From Micromonospora eburnea (lineage in GTDB: Bacteria > Actinomycetota > Actinomycetes > Mycobacteriales > Micromonosporaceae), in assembly GCF_900090225.1 (NCBI RefSeq), contig NZ_FMHY01000002.1, positions 1,798,001 through 1,862,000 on the forward strand: 64,000 nt of DNA. Reading direction: 5' to 3'. Shown piece by piece: positions 17,668 to 25,938 of the stretch; position 1 is the first letter of the stretch; each line of letters starts with the position of its first letter. A program made the position numbers and the translations under genes. The notes beneath the pieces are model-generated. The model was given only the letters and a program-made list of their open reading frames with translations. It did not search any database and was not told the DNA's origin.

Positions 17668-17806
17668 CCCGCTTAATCGTGATCTTTCACGAACCGGGGA
17701 CCCAGTGCAACACCGGGGTGAATCCGCGAGCCACGGCCCGCGGTAGGGCGTTACTTCCCGCCCGAATCCGTCAGCTAACCCGGTAGGCGGCCACGGAAGG
17801 AGTGCC
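17668..17806 (+). promoter_or_regulatory. ydaO/yuaA-type cyclic-di-AMP riboswitch
   Basis: The conserved core elements occur in the right order: ACCGGGGACCCAGTG (17693-17707), CCGGGGTGAATCC (17713-17725), a variable arm with GGTAGGGCG, then CCCGAATCCGTCAGCTAACC (17761-17780), followed by CGGTAGGCG and GGAAGGAG. This is the established consensus of the ydaO-yuaA class that binds c-di-AMP. In actinobacteria these often sit upstream of cell-wall hydrolase genes. The downstream gene here is a secreted C39-like peptidase. The boundaries are approximate. The off or on mechanism (terminator or ribosome access) cannot be read directly. Confidence 0.85.
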
Positions 17807-17812
17807 ATCCGC

Positions 17813-17875
17813 GTGCCCACCTCCCCCCGATCCTCCCCCCGCCTCCACGGCGCCGCGGTGCCCTCGCTCGCCTGA
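17813..17875 (+). CDS. possible 20-codon leader peptide
   Basis: A GTG-initiated mini-frame coding for VPTSPRSSPRLHGAAVPSLA, ten bases after AAGGAG at the 3' edge of the riboswitch. It is rich in Pro and Ser. It may be chance, since the AAGGAG is part of the aptamer consensus; a translated leader would couple the riboswitch to translation. The remaining leader (17876-18023) shows only GC-rich sequence. Confidence 0.2.
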   Translation: MPTSPRSSPRLHGAAVPSLA

Positions 17876-18023
17876 CCGGCGACCGAGCTTCCGGCAACCC
17901 GCCCCCCGCAGCCCGGCTCACCGGGCGCTTCCCTTTCCCGCGGCCACCCCGCCCGGCGAAGCGCGTGACCCCGTCCGCGCGTCGGGCCGGCGTGCGCTGC
18001 TTAGGCCCTCCGTGGAGGAATAC

Positions 18024-18875
18024 GTGAAGCACCACCTGAAGCGTCAGCTGCGGCGCCTCGCGACCGAGCGCCCCTATCAGATCGTCGCCGGCTCCGCGGC
18101 GGCTCTCGTGCTCGCCGGCGGTGCCAGCGCCGCGCTGGCCAGCACCGACGAGGCGCCCGCCGGCCAGGAACACACCGCCGCCGTCGCCGAGCTGGCCCCC
18201 CGGCTCGGCGAGGTCGCCAGCCGCGGCGAGGCGCGCGTGGCCGCCCCGTCGCCGTCCGACTCGCCGAGCGCGTCACCGTCCGAGTCGCCGAGCGCGTCGG
18301 CGTCGCCGAGCAAGACCAAGGCGGACCCGGACGTGACCCGTACGGCGAAGCCGAAGCCCAAGCCGCCGGCGACCAAGATCCTCGACTACAACTACCAGGC
18401 GCAGACCGCCTTCTGGAACTGTGGTCCGGCCGCCGTGCGCAACGCGTTGAGCGCCAGCGGCATCGAGACCACCCAGGACGCGATGGCCGCCCCGCTGAGG
18501 GCCGGCGTGAACGGCACCAACTCGGCCGAGGACACCACCCGCGGGCTGAACCAGATGGTCAAGGGCAACCCGTACCGGACCCACATGATCCCCGGCCAGG
18601 CCGCGACCCCGGCCCAGATGGACCAGCTCCAGGCGGACCTGGTCAAGGCGATCAACGACGGTCGTGGCGTGGTGGTCAACATCGCGGGCTCCGCCACCGA
18701 CACCAACGGCGGCTGGCACTCGTTCCCGGGCGGCCACTACATCGCCGTGGTCGGCTACAAGAACGACGGCCGGACGGCGCTGATCGCCGACTCGGCGAAC
18801 CCGGCGCTCCCGTCGTACTGGATCACCACCATCGACCTGGCGAACTGGGCCGCCACCCGCGGCTACTCGGCCTGA
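18024..18875 (+). CDS. secreted C39-like (papain-fold) cysteine peptidase
   Basis: A 283-residue protein. GTG at 18024 follows GTGGAGGAA. A signal or anchor helix lies at about 20-40 (IVAGSAAALVLAGGASAALA). A Ser/Pro-rich linker (about 73-97, SPSDSPSASPSESPS-like) and a Lys/Pro segment follow, and then the peptidase domain from about 118. The catalytic triad is visible as Cys133 (WNCGPAAV), His238 (GGHYIAVVGY) and Asp256 (LIADSANP). It is expected to act outside the membrane on peptides or wall cross-links; substrate unknown. It lies under a c-di-AMP riboswitch, which points to wall remodelling or turgor response. A strong hairpin follows the stop. Confidence 0.88.
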   Translation: MKHHLKRQLRRLATERPYQIVAGSAAALVLAGGASAALASTDEAPAGQEHTAAVAELAPRLGEVASRGEARVAAPSPSDSPSASPSESPSASASPSKTKADPDVTRTAKPKPKPPATKILDYNYQAQTAFWNCGPAAVRNALSASGIETTQDAMAAPLRAGVNGTNSAEDTTRGLNQMVKGNPYRTHMIPGQAATPAQMDQLQADLVKAINDGRGVVVNIAGSATDTNGGWHSFPGGHYIAVVGYKNDGRTALIADSANPALPSYWITTIDLANWAATRGYSA

Positions 18876-18897
18876 TCGCATCCCTCCCCCCCCCATC

Positions 18898-18925
18898 GGG
18901 CACCGGCTCCTGCGAGCCGGTGCCC
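18898..18925 (+). terminator. factor-independent-like terminator after the C39 peptidase
   Basis: GGGCACCGGCTC pairs perfectly with GAGCCGGTGCCC around a CTGC loop (12-bp stem), 23 bases after the stop. Only a short GACCTTGT follows, typical of high-GC actinomycete terminators. Confidence 0.8.
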
Positions 18926-18982
18926 GACCTTGTCTGCGCGGTGTCTTTCGCGGTTGGCCGGTCCGATGCGACACTGCGCCGT

Positions 18983-19750
18983 ATGGCCGACGAGACGGGT
19001 AGGCGCCAGCTACTGCTGCTGCACGGCCTGGGCGCCACCGGCGAGGTGTGGCTGCCCTGGGCGCCGCTGCTGGAGCACCGGTGGGCGGGGCGCTGGCTGG
19101 CCCCCGACCTGGCCGGTCACGGCTGGTCGCCGCCGCTGTCGGCGTACTCCTTCGAGGCCCTCGGGGAGCGGGTGGTGGCGGGGCTCGGCCCGGTCGCCGA
19201 CCGGCTCGGCCCCCACGACCGGCTGGTCGTGCTCGGGCACTCGCTCGGCGGGGTGGTGGCGTTGGCGCTCGCCGCGCGGACGCGTCGGCTGCCGGTCGAC
19301 GCGGTGATCGGGCTCGGCATCAAGGTCGCCTGGTCCCCGGGCGAGCTGGACAAGGCCCGCGAGCTGGCCCAGCGGCCGGTGACCTGGTTCGCCAGCCGGG
19401 ACGAGGCGGCCCGCCGCTACCTGCGGGTCGCCGGGTTGGCCGGGCTCTTCGCCCCCGACCATCCGGTGGTGGACGCCGGGCTGCGCCAGGAGGACGGCCG
19501 CTGGCGGCTGGCCATGGACCCGGCCGCGTTCGCGGTGGGGGAGCCGCGGCTGCCCGCCCTGCTCGCCGCGACCGACGTGCCGGTGCTGCTGGCCCGCGGT
19601 GAGCAGGACCCGATGGTGACCGACGCGCAGCTCAAGGAGCTGGGCGTGCCGGTGGTGACCCTGCCGGGGCTCGGCCACAACGCGCACGTCGAGGACCCCG
19701 CCGCCGTCCTCGACCTGCTCGCGCCGTACGCGGCGCCCGACCGGCCGTGA
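18983..19750 (+). CDS. alpha/beta hydrolase
   Basis: A 255-residue hydrolase beginning MADETGRRQLLLLHGLG. The oxyanion HGLGATGEVW is at 14-23, the nucleophile Ser87 in VVLGHSLGG, the acid in ARGEQDPMVT near 210, and the His in LGHNAHVEDP near 233. Nothing in the sequence pins down the substrate. The ribosome site is weak and the gene begins 57 bases after the upstream terminator. It converges on the polymer-island operon and is separated from it by a strong hairpin. Confidence 0.85.
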   Translation: MADETGRRQLLLLHGLGATGEVWLPWAPLLEHRWAGRWLAPDLAGHGWSPPLSAYSFEALGERVVAGLGPVADRLGPHDRLVVLGHSLGGVVALALAARTRRLPVDAVIGLGIKVAWSPGELDKARELAQRPVTWFASRDEAARRYLRVAGLAGLFAPDHPVVDAGLRQEDGRWRLAMDPAAFAVGEPRLPALLAATDVPVLLARGEQDPMVTDAQLKELGVPVVTLPGLGHNAHVEDPAAVLDLLAPYAAPDRP

Positions 19751-19811
19751 CCTCGTCGCCTAGCCGGCGGGGCCGGTCAGCGGCCGGGCGGTGACCTTCC
19801 GCACGCGAGAA

Positions 19812-19841
19812 GACCGCCCCGCCGGTGGTGGCGGGGCGGTC
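19812..19841. terminator. bidirectional terminator hairpin between convergent genes
   Basis: GACCGCCCCGCC (19812-19823) pairs perfectly with GGCGGGGCGGTC (19830-19841) around a GGTGGT loop. It lies between the hydrolase stop (19750) and the stop of the minus-strand polymer operon (19858). Confidence 0.8.
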
Positions 19842-19857
19842 AGGAGACGAGGGTGTC

Positions 19858-21573
19858 TCAGGCGGGGGGCGGCAGCGGCGAGCCGTCCGGCGCGACCGCG
19901 TCGGCGCGGCGCGGGGCCGGCGGGGCCCAGCCCGGTTCGAGCTGCCGCCGGGCGGCGTCGAGGAACGCCTCGGCGTACGACTCGGTGGGGAAGTCGCCCA
20001 GGTAACGGGTGCGGGTGGCCCAGCGGGCCGCCGCCTTCGGGTCGGTGTCGAGCAGCTCGGTCAACACCTCGTCCACGTTGGACATGTCCCGGTGCAGCAC
20101 GTAACCCGAGGCGGCGAGGGGGAACCGCGCGACGAAGTCCGCGCCGTCGGCGCCCATGTCGGTGACCGCGTACGGCTTGCCGGAGTAGAGCCAGTCGGAG
20201 ATGACCCCGGAGACGTCCGAGACCAACGCGTCGGCGCGGTTGACGCACTCGGTCAGGGTCAGCTCCCGGGTGGCCGCCGCGCCCCACAGGTGTGCCCGGC
20301 CGGTCGCCGCCTTGTCCGCGGCGAGCAGCTCGGTGAGCCGCGCCAGCTGCCGTGCCGAGGCCGGGTTCTGCGCGGTGTACGGGTGGTGCCGAAGGATCAC
20401 CGTGGCGCCCCGGTCCAGCAGCCGGCGGAGCACGGTCTCGGCCACCGGCAGCGAGCAGTAGTTCGCGTCGGCGTGGTGCCCCGTCCAGGTGGGGGTGTAG
20501 AGCACGGTCGGCTGCGCCAGGCCGGCGACCGGCTCGCGGCGTACCTCGATCGCCTCCACCTGGGGCCGGCCGACCACGACGAACTTCTCGGCGGGGATCT
20601 CCACGCCGGCCCGGGCGTACCGGTCGATCGCCGCCTGGCCGGCCACGAAGATCTTGTCGAAGATCGCCGAGACCGGGTTGGCGCTCGGCGCCTTGTCGCT
20701 GTCGCCGTGGTGCAGCTGCACATGGGTGAGGTGGGAGAAGCGGATGCAGTGGCTGTTCTTCGCGCCGTGGTTGACGTAGAAGGCCGCCCGCAGGCTGGGG
20801 ACCAGCGCCTCGTCCATGGCCTTCAACGTCGGGCAGAGGACCACCGGCGCGCGGGTCGCGGCGGCGATGGTGGGCAGGAACTCCGGCTCGCGCAGCAGGA
20901 CCAGGAACGGCCGGCCGATCCGTTCCAGGTACGGCAGCCACATGGTGACCTGGTATTCCGACCCGGGCGGGGCGGAGAAGTAGAGCACGAACTCGGGCTG
21001 GTGCCGGCGCAACGCCCGGCCCACCGGGCCGCCCCCGGCCGGCGGCCGGAACCGCCGGCGCGCCAGGTCGAGCCCGACCGCGCCGCAGCCCGCGCCGACC
21101 AGCAGGGTGGCGGCCAGCGCCACCCAGCCGGGCAGGGCGAGGCCGGCGGCCACCGCCACCAGGGCGAGCAGCGCCGGCACCACGTCGCCGAGCCGGGCAG
21201 CGACCAGCGGGGCCCACGAGCGGACCGGAAGGTTGGCCGCGCGGATCTCCAGGGCGCCGGCGTCGCGCAGCGGCCCCACCAGCAGCACCAGGCCGAGCAG
21301 CACCAGCGCGGTGGCGGCCAGCGCCGGGTCGAAGCCGGCGTCGAGCCGGCGGGCGTACCCGACCAGGATCCCGGCGGCCACGAGCACCGACTCGGCGACA
21401 CCGTCGGCGGTGGGGCGCACCCGGCGTTCCCACGCCGCGGCGGCCAGGGCGAGGACCCCGATCGCCAGCCCCCAACCGGTCGCCCCGGTGAGCGCCACCA
21501 CGAGGAACGCCAGCACCGCCAGCCCGGTGGTCAGCACTCGGGCGAGCAGCTTGCGGACCAGGTCACCACGCAT
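19858..21573 (-). CDS. CDP-glycerol/ribitol glycerophosphotransferase family protein (TagB/TagF-like)
   Basis: A 571-residue membrane-linked transferase. The first 170 residues hold about five hydrophobic segments. The C-terminal GT-B-like catalytic part has the family features YVNHGAKNSHCIRFSHLTH, VLYTPTWTGHH, TVILRHHPYT, and SDVSGVISDWLYSGKPYAV near 455-475. Such enzymes move polyol-phosphate from CDP-glycerol or CDP-ribitol onto a wall polymer. It overlaps the upstream CDP-ribitol synthase gene by 11 bases, suggesting CDP-ribitol as donor. It is the last gene of a four-gene operon with the exporter. Donor identity is inferred from context. Confidence 0.85.
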   Translation of the reverse strand: MRGDLVRKLLARVLTTGLAVLAFLVVALTGATGWGLAIGVLALAAAAWERRVRPTADGVAESVLVAAGILVGYARRLDAGFDPALAATALVLLGLVLLVGPLRDAGALEIRAANLPVRSWAPLVAARLGDVVPALLALVAVAAGLALPGWVALAATLLVGAGCGAVGLDLARRRFRPPAGGGPVGRALRRHQPEFVLYFSAPPGSEYQVTMWLPYLERIGRPFLVLLREPEFLPTIAAATRAPVVLCPTLKAMDEALVPSLRAAFYVNHGAKNSHCIRFSHLTHVQLHHGDSDKAPSANPVSAIFDKIFVAGQAAIDRYARAGVEIPAEKFVVVGRPQVEAIEVRREPVAGLAQPTVLYTPTWTGHHADANYCSLPVAETVLRRLLDRGATVILRHHPYTAQNPASARQLARLTELLAADKAATGRAHLWGAAATRELTLTECVNRADALVSDVSGVISDWLYSGKPYAVTDMGADGADFVARFPLAASGYVLHRDMSNVDEVLTELLDTDPKAAARWATRTRYLGDFPTESYAEAFLDAARRQLEPGWAPPAPRRADAVAPDGSPLPPPA

Positions 21574-23209
21574 CGCTACCGCCTCCCGCCCGGCCCGGCG
21601 TCGCCGCCGCCGGCAACTGCTCCGACGACTCCAGCTCGGCGCGGCTGGCGCCGCGCCGCGACCTGGAGCCGTCGTCCGACAACTCCAGCTCGGGGCGGCT
21701 GGCGCCGTTGTCCGCCGGGTGTGCGTCCGGCTGGGTGGGCACGGCGGCGACCTGCTCGCCGGCCGCCGGCTCGCCGGGGGCCCGGCGGACGTCGATGACC
21801 TGGCCGGTCAGGTCGGAGACGAGTACGTCGAGGGAGGCCTGTGCGACCGCCTCGGCGGAGAGCAGGGTGTGCTCCGGCTCGTCGCCGAACGCCCTGGTCC
21901 GCATCGGGGTGGCGGTGCGCTCCGGGTTGACGCAGTTGACCCGTACGCCGAACTCGGCCCACTCGTCGGCGAGCGCCTGGGTCAGGTTGACCAGCGCGGC
22001 CTTGGTGGCCGAGTAGAGCGCGTACCGGGCCCGGCCCCGGGTGTACGAGCTGGAGGTGTAGAGCAGCAGCTGGCCCTTGGTCTGCTGGAGGTAAGGCAGC
22101 GACTGCCGGGCGATGGTGACCGGGCCGACGAAGTTCACGTGCAGGAGCTGGTCCATCGTCTCCTGGTCCATCTCCGCGAGGGCGCCCCGCTCCAGGATGC
22201 CGGCGGTGACCACCACGTGGTCGATCCGGCCGGTCGCCTCGAAGGCGGTCCGCAGCGCGGCGGCCACGTCCTCGGCCCGCTCGACATGGGTGCCGGTGGT
22301 GGAGCGGCTGAACGGGAACACCCGGGCGCCGTAGCCGCGGGCCAGCTCGGTCAGGTCGTGGCCGATGCCGTAGCTGCCGCCGAAGACCACGATGGTCCGG
22401 CCGGTCAGCTCCTCGGTGTAGCCGTGGTGGTCGGTCAGCCGGGGCGCCTGGGCGGCGGCGAGCTGGAAGAGCTTGTCGGCCAGGTGTACGTCGACCGGGT
22501 GGGTGACCTTGATGTTCTCGTCCGAGCCGTCGATCACCTTGATCGGCGTGCCGGGCAGGTAGCGCAGCACCACCCCGCAGTCGTCGGTGGCGGCGAAGTC
22601 CGGGTCGCCCTCGGCCCGCCGGTACGCCTCGCGGATGGTCGGCGAGCGGAACGCCTGCGGGGTCTGGCCCCGGCGGAGGGTGGAGCGGACCGGGATGTCG
22701 GTGATGCAGTCGTTCTCGTCGACCTGAATGATCGTGTCGGCCGACGGGATCGCCACGTCGACCGCCGCGTACGTCCACAGCGCGTTCACGCACTCGCGCA
22801 CGATCCGGGCGCTGACCAGTGGGCGGACCGCGTCGTGGAAGAGGATGTTGACGTCGCCCTCGCCGATCGCGTCGAGCGCGATCCGGGTGGTGTCGTTGCG
22901 GGTGTCGCCGCCCTCGATCACCTTGCTGATCTTGCGGAAGCCCGCGCCGGCGACGATCCGCTGGGCCTCCGCGATGTGGCCGGCGGCCATCAGCACGATG
23001 ATCTCGTCGATCTCCGGCGCGGCCTCGAAGACGGCCAGGGTGTGCTCGATGATCGGCTTGCCGGCGATCTTCAGCAGCTGCTTCGGGATGCCCAGCCCGA
23101 GGCGGGTTCCGGTCCCCCCGGCGAGGATCACGGCCACCGTTCGCGCGGGGCGCCACGGTGCCGGGTTGGCCGGCGTGGCGTCCGGTGCGGTGGTGCGGTC
23201 CTGCGTCAT
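21563..23209 (-). CDS. bifunctional cytidylyltransferase / SDR oxidoreductase (TarI-TarJ-like CDP-ribitol synthase)
   Basis: A 548-residue fusion. The N-terminal half (about 25-255) is an IspD/TarI nucleotidyltransferase with LAGGTGTRLG and IPKQLL at 29-45 and NILFHDAVRPLV. The second half (about 265-475) is a short-chain dehydrogenase with VVFGGSYGIGHDL, a Ser/Tyr/Lys set in TSSSYTRGRARYALYSATKAA and NPERTATPM. Fusions of this kind reduce ribulose-5-phosphate and activate it as CDP-ribitol (as in Haemophilus Acs1/Bcs1). The last 60 residues are a disordered tail with a duplicated GASRxELE unit. The ATG at 23209 follows GAGGA. It feeds the polyol-phosphate transferase downstream. Confidence 0.87.
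   Translation of the reverse strand: MTQDRTTAPDATPANPAPWRPARTVAVILAGGTGTRLGLGIPKQLLKIAGKPIIEHTLAVFEAAPEIDEIIVLMAAGHIAEAQRIVAGAGFRKISKVIEGGDTRNDTTRIALDAIGEGDVNILFHDAVRPLVSARIVRECVNALWTYAAVDVAIPSADTIIQVDENDCITDIPVRSTLRRGQTPQAFRSPTIREAYRRAEGDPDFAATDDCGVVLRYLPGTPIKVIDGSDENIKVTHPVDVHLADKLFQLAAAQAPRLTDHHGYTEELTGRTIVVFGGSYGIGHDLTELARGYGARVFPFSRSTTGTHVERAEDVAAALRTAFEATGRIDHVVVTAGILERGALAEMDQETMDQLLHVNFVGPVTIARQSLPYLQQTKGQLLLYTSSSYTRGRARYALYSATKAALVNLTQALADEWAEFGVRVNCVNPERTATPMRTRAFGDEPEHTLLSAEAVAQASLDVLVSDLTGQVIDVRRAPGEPAAGEQVAAVPTQPDAHPADNGASRPELELSDDGSRSRRGASRAELESSEQLPAAATPGRAGGGSDAW
21621..21706 (-). repeat. 54-bp-period direct repeat in the tail of the CDP-ribitol synthase
   Basis: About 32 bases beginning TCCGACGACTCCAGCTCGG (21621) recur nearly exactly from 21675. 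They encode GASRAELESSE and GASRPELELSD in the C-terminal tail. Confidence 0.7.
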
Positions 23210-23322
23210 TGCGGTCCTCACTGCTCCACGGGTTGTCGGTGCACGGCGTCCGGACGTGACGTCCCGACGGCCGGCGCCGCCCGCGAGAGGGGTGACACCG
23301 ACCGTCGGAACCGACCGCCGCG

Positions 23323-24138
23323 TCAGCGGCTGGCCATGTAGTCCTCGTACGCCTTGGTCACCTCGTCGGTGGGGCCGTCCATCCGGATGACGCCCGACTC
23401 CAGCCAGATCGACCGCTCACAGGTGTCGCGGATCGAGCCGATCGAGTGGCTGACCAGAAACACCGTACCCGCGTCCTCGCGCAGCTGGCGGATGCGCTGC
23501 TCGCTGCGCCGACGGAACCGGGTGTCGCCGGTGGCGAGGGCCTCGTCGATCAGCAGCACGTCGTGCCGCTTGGCGGCGGAGATCGAGAACCGCAGCCGGG
23601 CCTGCATACCGGAGGAGTACGTCCGCATCGGCAGCGAGCCGAAGTCGCCGCGCTCGTTGATCCCGGAGAAGGCGACGATCTCCGGGGCCTTCTTTTGGGC
23701 CTGTTCCGGGGTCATGCCCATGGCCAGGCAGCCGAGCACGACGTTGCGCTCGCCGGTCAGGTCGCCGAGCAGCGCGGCGTTGACGCCGAGCAGGGAGGGC
23801 TGGCCCTGGGTGTAGATCGCGCCCCGGTTGACCGGCATCAGCCCGGCGATGGCGCGCAGCAGGGTCGACTTGCCGGAGCCGTTGCTGCCGATCAGGCCGA
23901 TCGCCTCACCCCGGTACGCGGTGAAGCTGACCCCCTTGACCGCGTGCACCTCGCGCAGCGTGGGCCGGTTGGGCTTGCGGGAGACGATCCGCCGCAGCGC
24001 GGCGACGGGGGAGGCGGGAGTGCCGGTGCCGGCGCCGTAGACCCGGTAGATGAGGTGTGCCTCGTCCACGATCACCGTGGGAATCCGCTCGCCGGTGGCC
24101 GTGGTGGCCGTGTCAGCGGGTGCGTTGAGCTCAGCCAC
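23323..24138 (-). CDS. ABC transporter ATP-binding protein, polysaccharide/teichoic-acid exporter type (TagH/Wzt-like)
   Basis: A 271-residue ATPase. Walker A is GSNGSGKST at 84-92, the signature is YSSGMQARL near 195, Walker B is HDVLLIDEAL near 215, and the switch His is in VFLVSHSIGS. The N-terminal MFS-like extension VDEAHLIYRVYG and the family motif LRAIAGLMPVNRGAIYTQG are typical of wall polymer exporters. It lacks the long C-terminal glycan-binding domain of some Wzt proteins. GTG at 24138 follows AGGAG with seven-base spacing and overlaps the permease stop by eight bases. Pairs with the permease. Confidence 0.9.
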   Translation of the reverse strand: MAELNAPADTATTATGERIPTVIVDEAHLIYRVYGAGTGTPASPVAALRRIVSRKPNRPTLREVHAVKGVSFTAYRGEAIGLIGSNGSGKSTLLRAIAGLMPVNRGAIYTQGQPSLLGVNAALLGDLTGERNVVLGCLAMGMTPEQAQKKAPEIVAFSGINERGDFGSLPMRTYSSGMQARLRFSISAAKRHDVLLIDEALATGDTRFRRRSEQRIRQLREDAGTVFLVSHSIGSIRDTCERSIWLESGVIRMDGPTDEVTKAYEDYMASR

Positions 24139-25027
24139 GACCGTACTCCTGTTCGCCGCGCCAGAAGTAGACAAAACCGCCCAGGCCCACCACGACCGCC
24201 CAGGCCGTCGCCATGGCCCACAGCTGCGGTGCCGGCGAGGTCAGGGGGGTGTGCTCCAGCAGGGCGTGCCGGACCAGCTCGATGTAGATCAGCAGCGGGT
24301 TGACGTGCACGATCTGGGCCAGCAGCGCCGGGAGGTTCTTCTCGAACACCTCGACGCTGTAGAGCACCCCGGAGCCGTACATCCAGGTGCGCATGACGAA
24401 CGGCATGATCTGCTTCATGTCGGTCAGCTTCGACCCGAGCCGGGCCAGGATCATCGCCATCCCGGCGTTGAAGATCGTTATGAGGGCCATCGCCGGGACC
24501 ACCAGCAGCCACTGCACGGTGATCGGCTCGCCGGTGAGGAGCACGATCAACACCAGCACGGCGATCGCGTAGAGCAGGTTCCGGAACTGGGTGAGGGTCA
24601 CCGCGAGGGGCAGGCTGGCGCGGGGGAAGTGCAGCGCCCGGACCAGCCCGAGGTTGCCGGTGATGGCGGTGGTGCCGCCGAGCACCACGGTCTGGGCGTA
24701 GTTGAAGACGAACACACCCACACACAGGTACGCGATGAAGTTGGGCACGTTCCTGCTGGTACCCAGGATGTAGCCGAAGATCAGGTAGTACACCGCCGCG
24801 TTGGTCAGCGGGGTCAGCACCTGCCACAGTTGGCCCAGCCGGGCCTGACTGAACGCGGCGACCGACTTGGCGTGCGCGTACGTGGTGATGAAGTGCCGGT
24901 AGGACCACATCTGCTTGACGTACGCGGTCAGGGTCGGTCGCGCGCCGGCGACGGTCAGGCCGTGTCGGGCAGCGAGTTCTGCCCGGGCGAGCCCGGAGTC
25001 GGCGTCGGCCACCGCCGTGTTGGCCAT
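24131..25027 (-). CDS. ABC-2 type permease, polysaccharide/teichoic-acid exporter (TagG/Wzm-like)
   Basis: A 298-residue permease with about six membrane helices after a 50-residue cytosolic start. Family patterns include RLGQLWQVLTPLTNAAVYYLIFGYILG near 66-92 and MRTWMYGSGVLYSVEVF in the C-terminal half, where aromatic residues line the polysaccharide channel. ATG at 25027 follows GGAG. It is the first gene of the operon permease - ATPase - CDP-ribitol synthase - polyol-phosphate transferase. It should export a lipid-linked polymer across the membrane. Confidence 0.9.
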   Translation of the reverse strand: MANTAVADADSGLARAELAARHGLTVAGARPTLTAYVKQMWSYRHFITTYAHAKSVAAFSQARLGQLWQVLTPLTNAAVYYLIFGYILGTSRNVPNFIAYLCVGVFVFNYAQTVVLGGTTAITGNLGLVRALHFPRASLPLAVTLTQFRNLLYAIAVLVLIVLLTGEPITVQWLLVVPAMALITIFNAGMAMILARLGSKLTDMKQIMPFVMRTWMYGSGVLYSVEVFEKNLPALLAQIVHVNPLLIYIELVRHALLEHTPLTSPAPQLWAMATAWAVVVGLGGFVYFWRGEQEYGRG

Positions 25028-25150
25028 GGGTAGGCGCTCCGATTCTCTAGTGCGATAGAAGATCGTTGACGGCAGAGAGCGTGGGCGCGGATGAGGGCCG
25101 CCGCTCCGTCGATGCGTGGACGGTAGTTCAAAACACGTCGGGACGCAACC

Positions 25151-25168
25151 GTACCGTCGCTGCGGTAC
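25151..25168. promoter_or_regulatory. candidate TetR operator in the divergent exporter/regulator gap
   Basis: GTACCG-TCGCTG-CGGTAC is a perfect six-base dyad with six-base spacer. It overlaps TACATT (25166-25171), a possible -10 for the TetR gene. Position between the regulator and the exporter operon supports autoregulation and control of export. Confidence 0.45.
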
Positions 25169-25178
25169 ATTGTCCCAC

Positions 25179-25853
25179 GTGACGACCGAGAAGAGGCGCG
25201 CTCCAGCCGGAGCGGCGGTGCTGCGGGGCGAGATCACCACGGCCATCCGCGGTGCTGTCATGCAGGAACTCGCTGCGGTCGGCTACGGGAGGCTCTCCAT
25301 CGAGGCGGTGGCCCGCCGGGCCGGGGTGAGCAAGACCGCCATCTACCGCCGCTGGCGATCAAAGCTCGAGCTGGTGCTGGAGATCGTCGCGTCGGTGGCG
25401 GGGCGGAGCCTGCCGTTGCCGGACACCGGCGACCTCCGGGGCGACCTGGAGATGCTATTCCTGATCATGTCCCGGGCGCTGCGGCACCCGCTCGCGGCGC
25501 AGATCATTCCCGACCTGCTGGCCGAGGCCGCCCGCAACCCGCGCATCGCGCAGACCCTCGAGGAGGCCCTGCGGGCCAACCAGCGCGACGTGGGCGGCCA
25601 GCTCATCGGCCGGGCGATCGAGCGCGGCCAGCTCAGCCCCGACACCGATCTGGACCTGGCGGTCGACCTCATCGTTGGCCCGCTGTACTGGCGGCTCACC
25701 GTCTCCCGGGCGCCGCTGTCCGCGGCGGACCTGCCCCGACTGGCGGCCGCCGTCGCCACCGCACTGGAGGTAGCATGCCAACCGGCAGTCCGGACAGAAC
25801 CGGACGTTCACCTATCCCCCATCACCGCGGTCATCGATCCCATAGGGTCATGA
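25179..25853 (+). CDS. TetR/AcrR family transcriptional regulator
   Basis: A 224-residue regulator. The helix-turn-helix is IEAVARRAGVSKTAIYRRWRSKLEL at about residues 43-67. The C-terminal half is a TetR_C-type ligand domain (IIPDLLAEAARNPRIAQTL, IERGQLSPDTDLDLAVDLIVGPLYWRL). GTG at 25179 has no Shine-Dalgarno and lies just after a possible -10, so a leaderless transcript is likely. It is divergent from the exporter operon and 85 bases upstream of the aminotransferase gene, so it may control either side. Ligand unknown. Confidence 0.88.
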   Translation: MTTEKRRAPAGAAVLRGEITTAIRGAVMQELAAVGYGRLSIEAVARRAGVSKTAIYRRWRSKLELVLEIVASVAGRSLPLPDTGDLRGDLEMLFLIMSRALRHPLAAQIIPDLLAEAARNPRIAQTLEEALRANQRDVGGQLIGRAIERGQLSPDTDLDLAVDLIVGPLYWRLTVSRAPLSAADLPRLAAAVATALEVACQPAVRTEPDVHLSPITAVIDPIGS

Positions 25854-25938
25854 CCCCGTCTCAACCCGCCAGTTCGGTCTCAACTGGACCGGCTAGCATC
25901 GCGTCCCGAACGAGCATCCTGTCGACAGGAGGAAGCCC

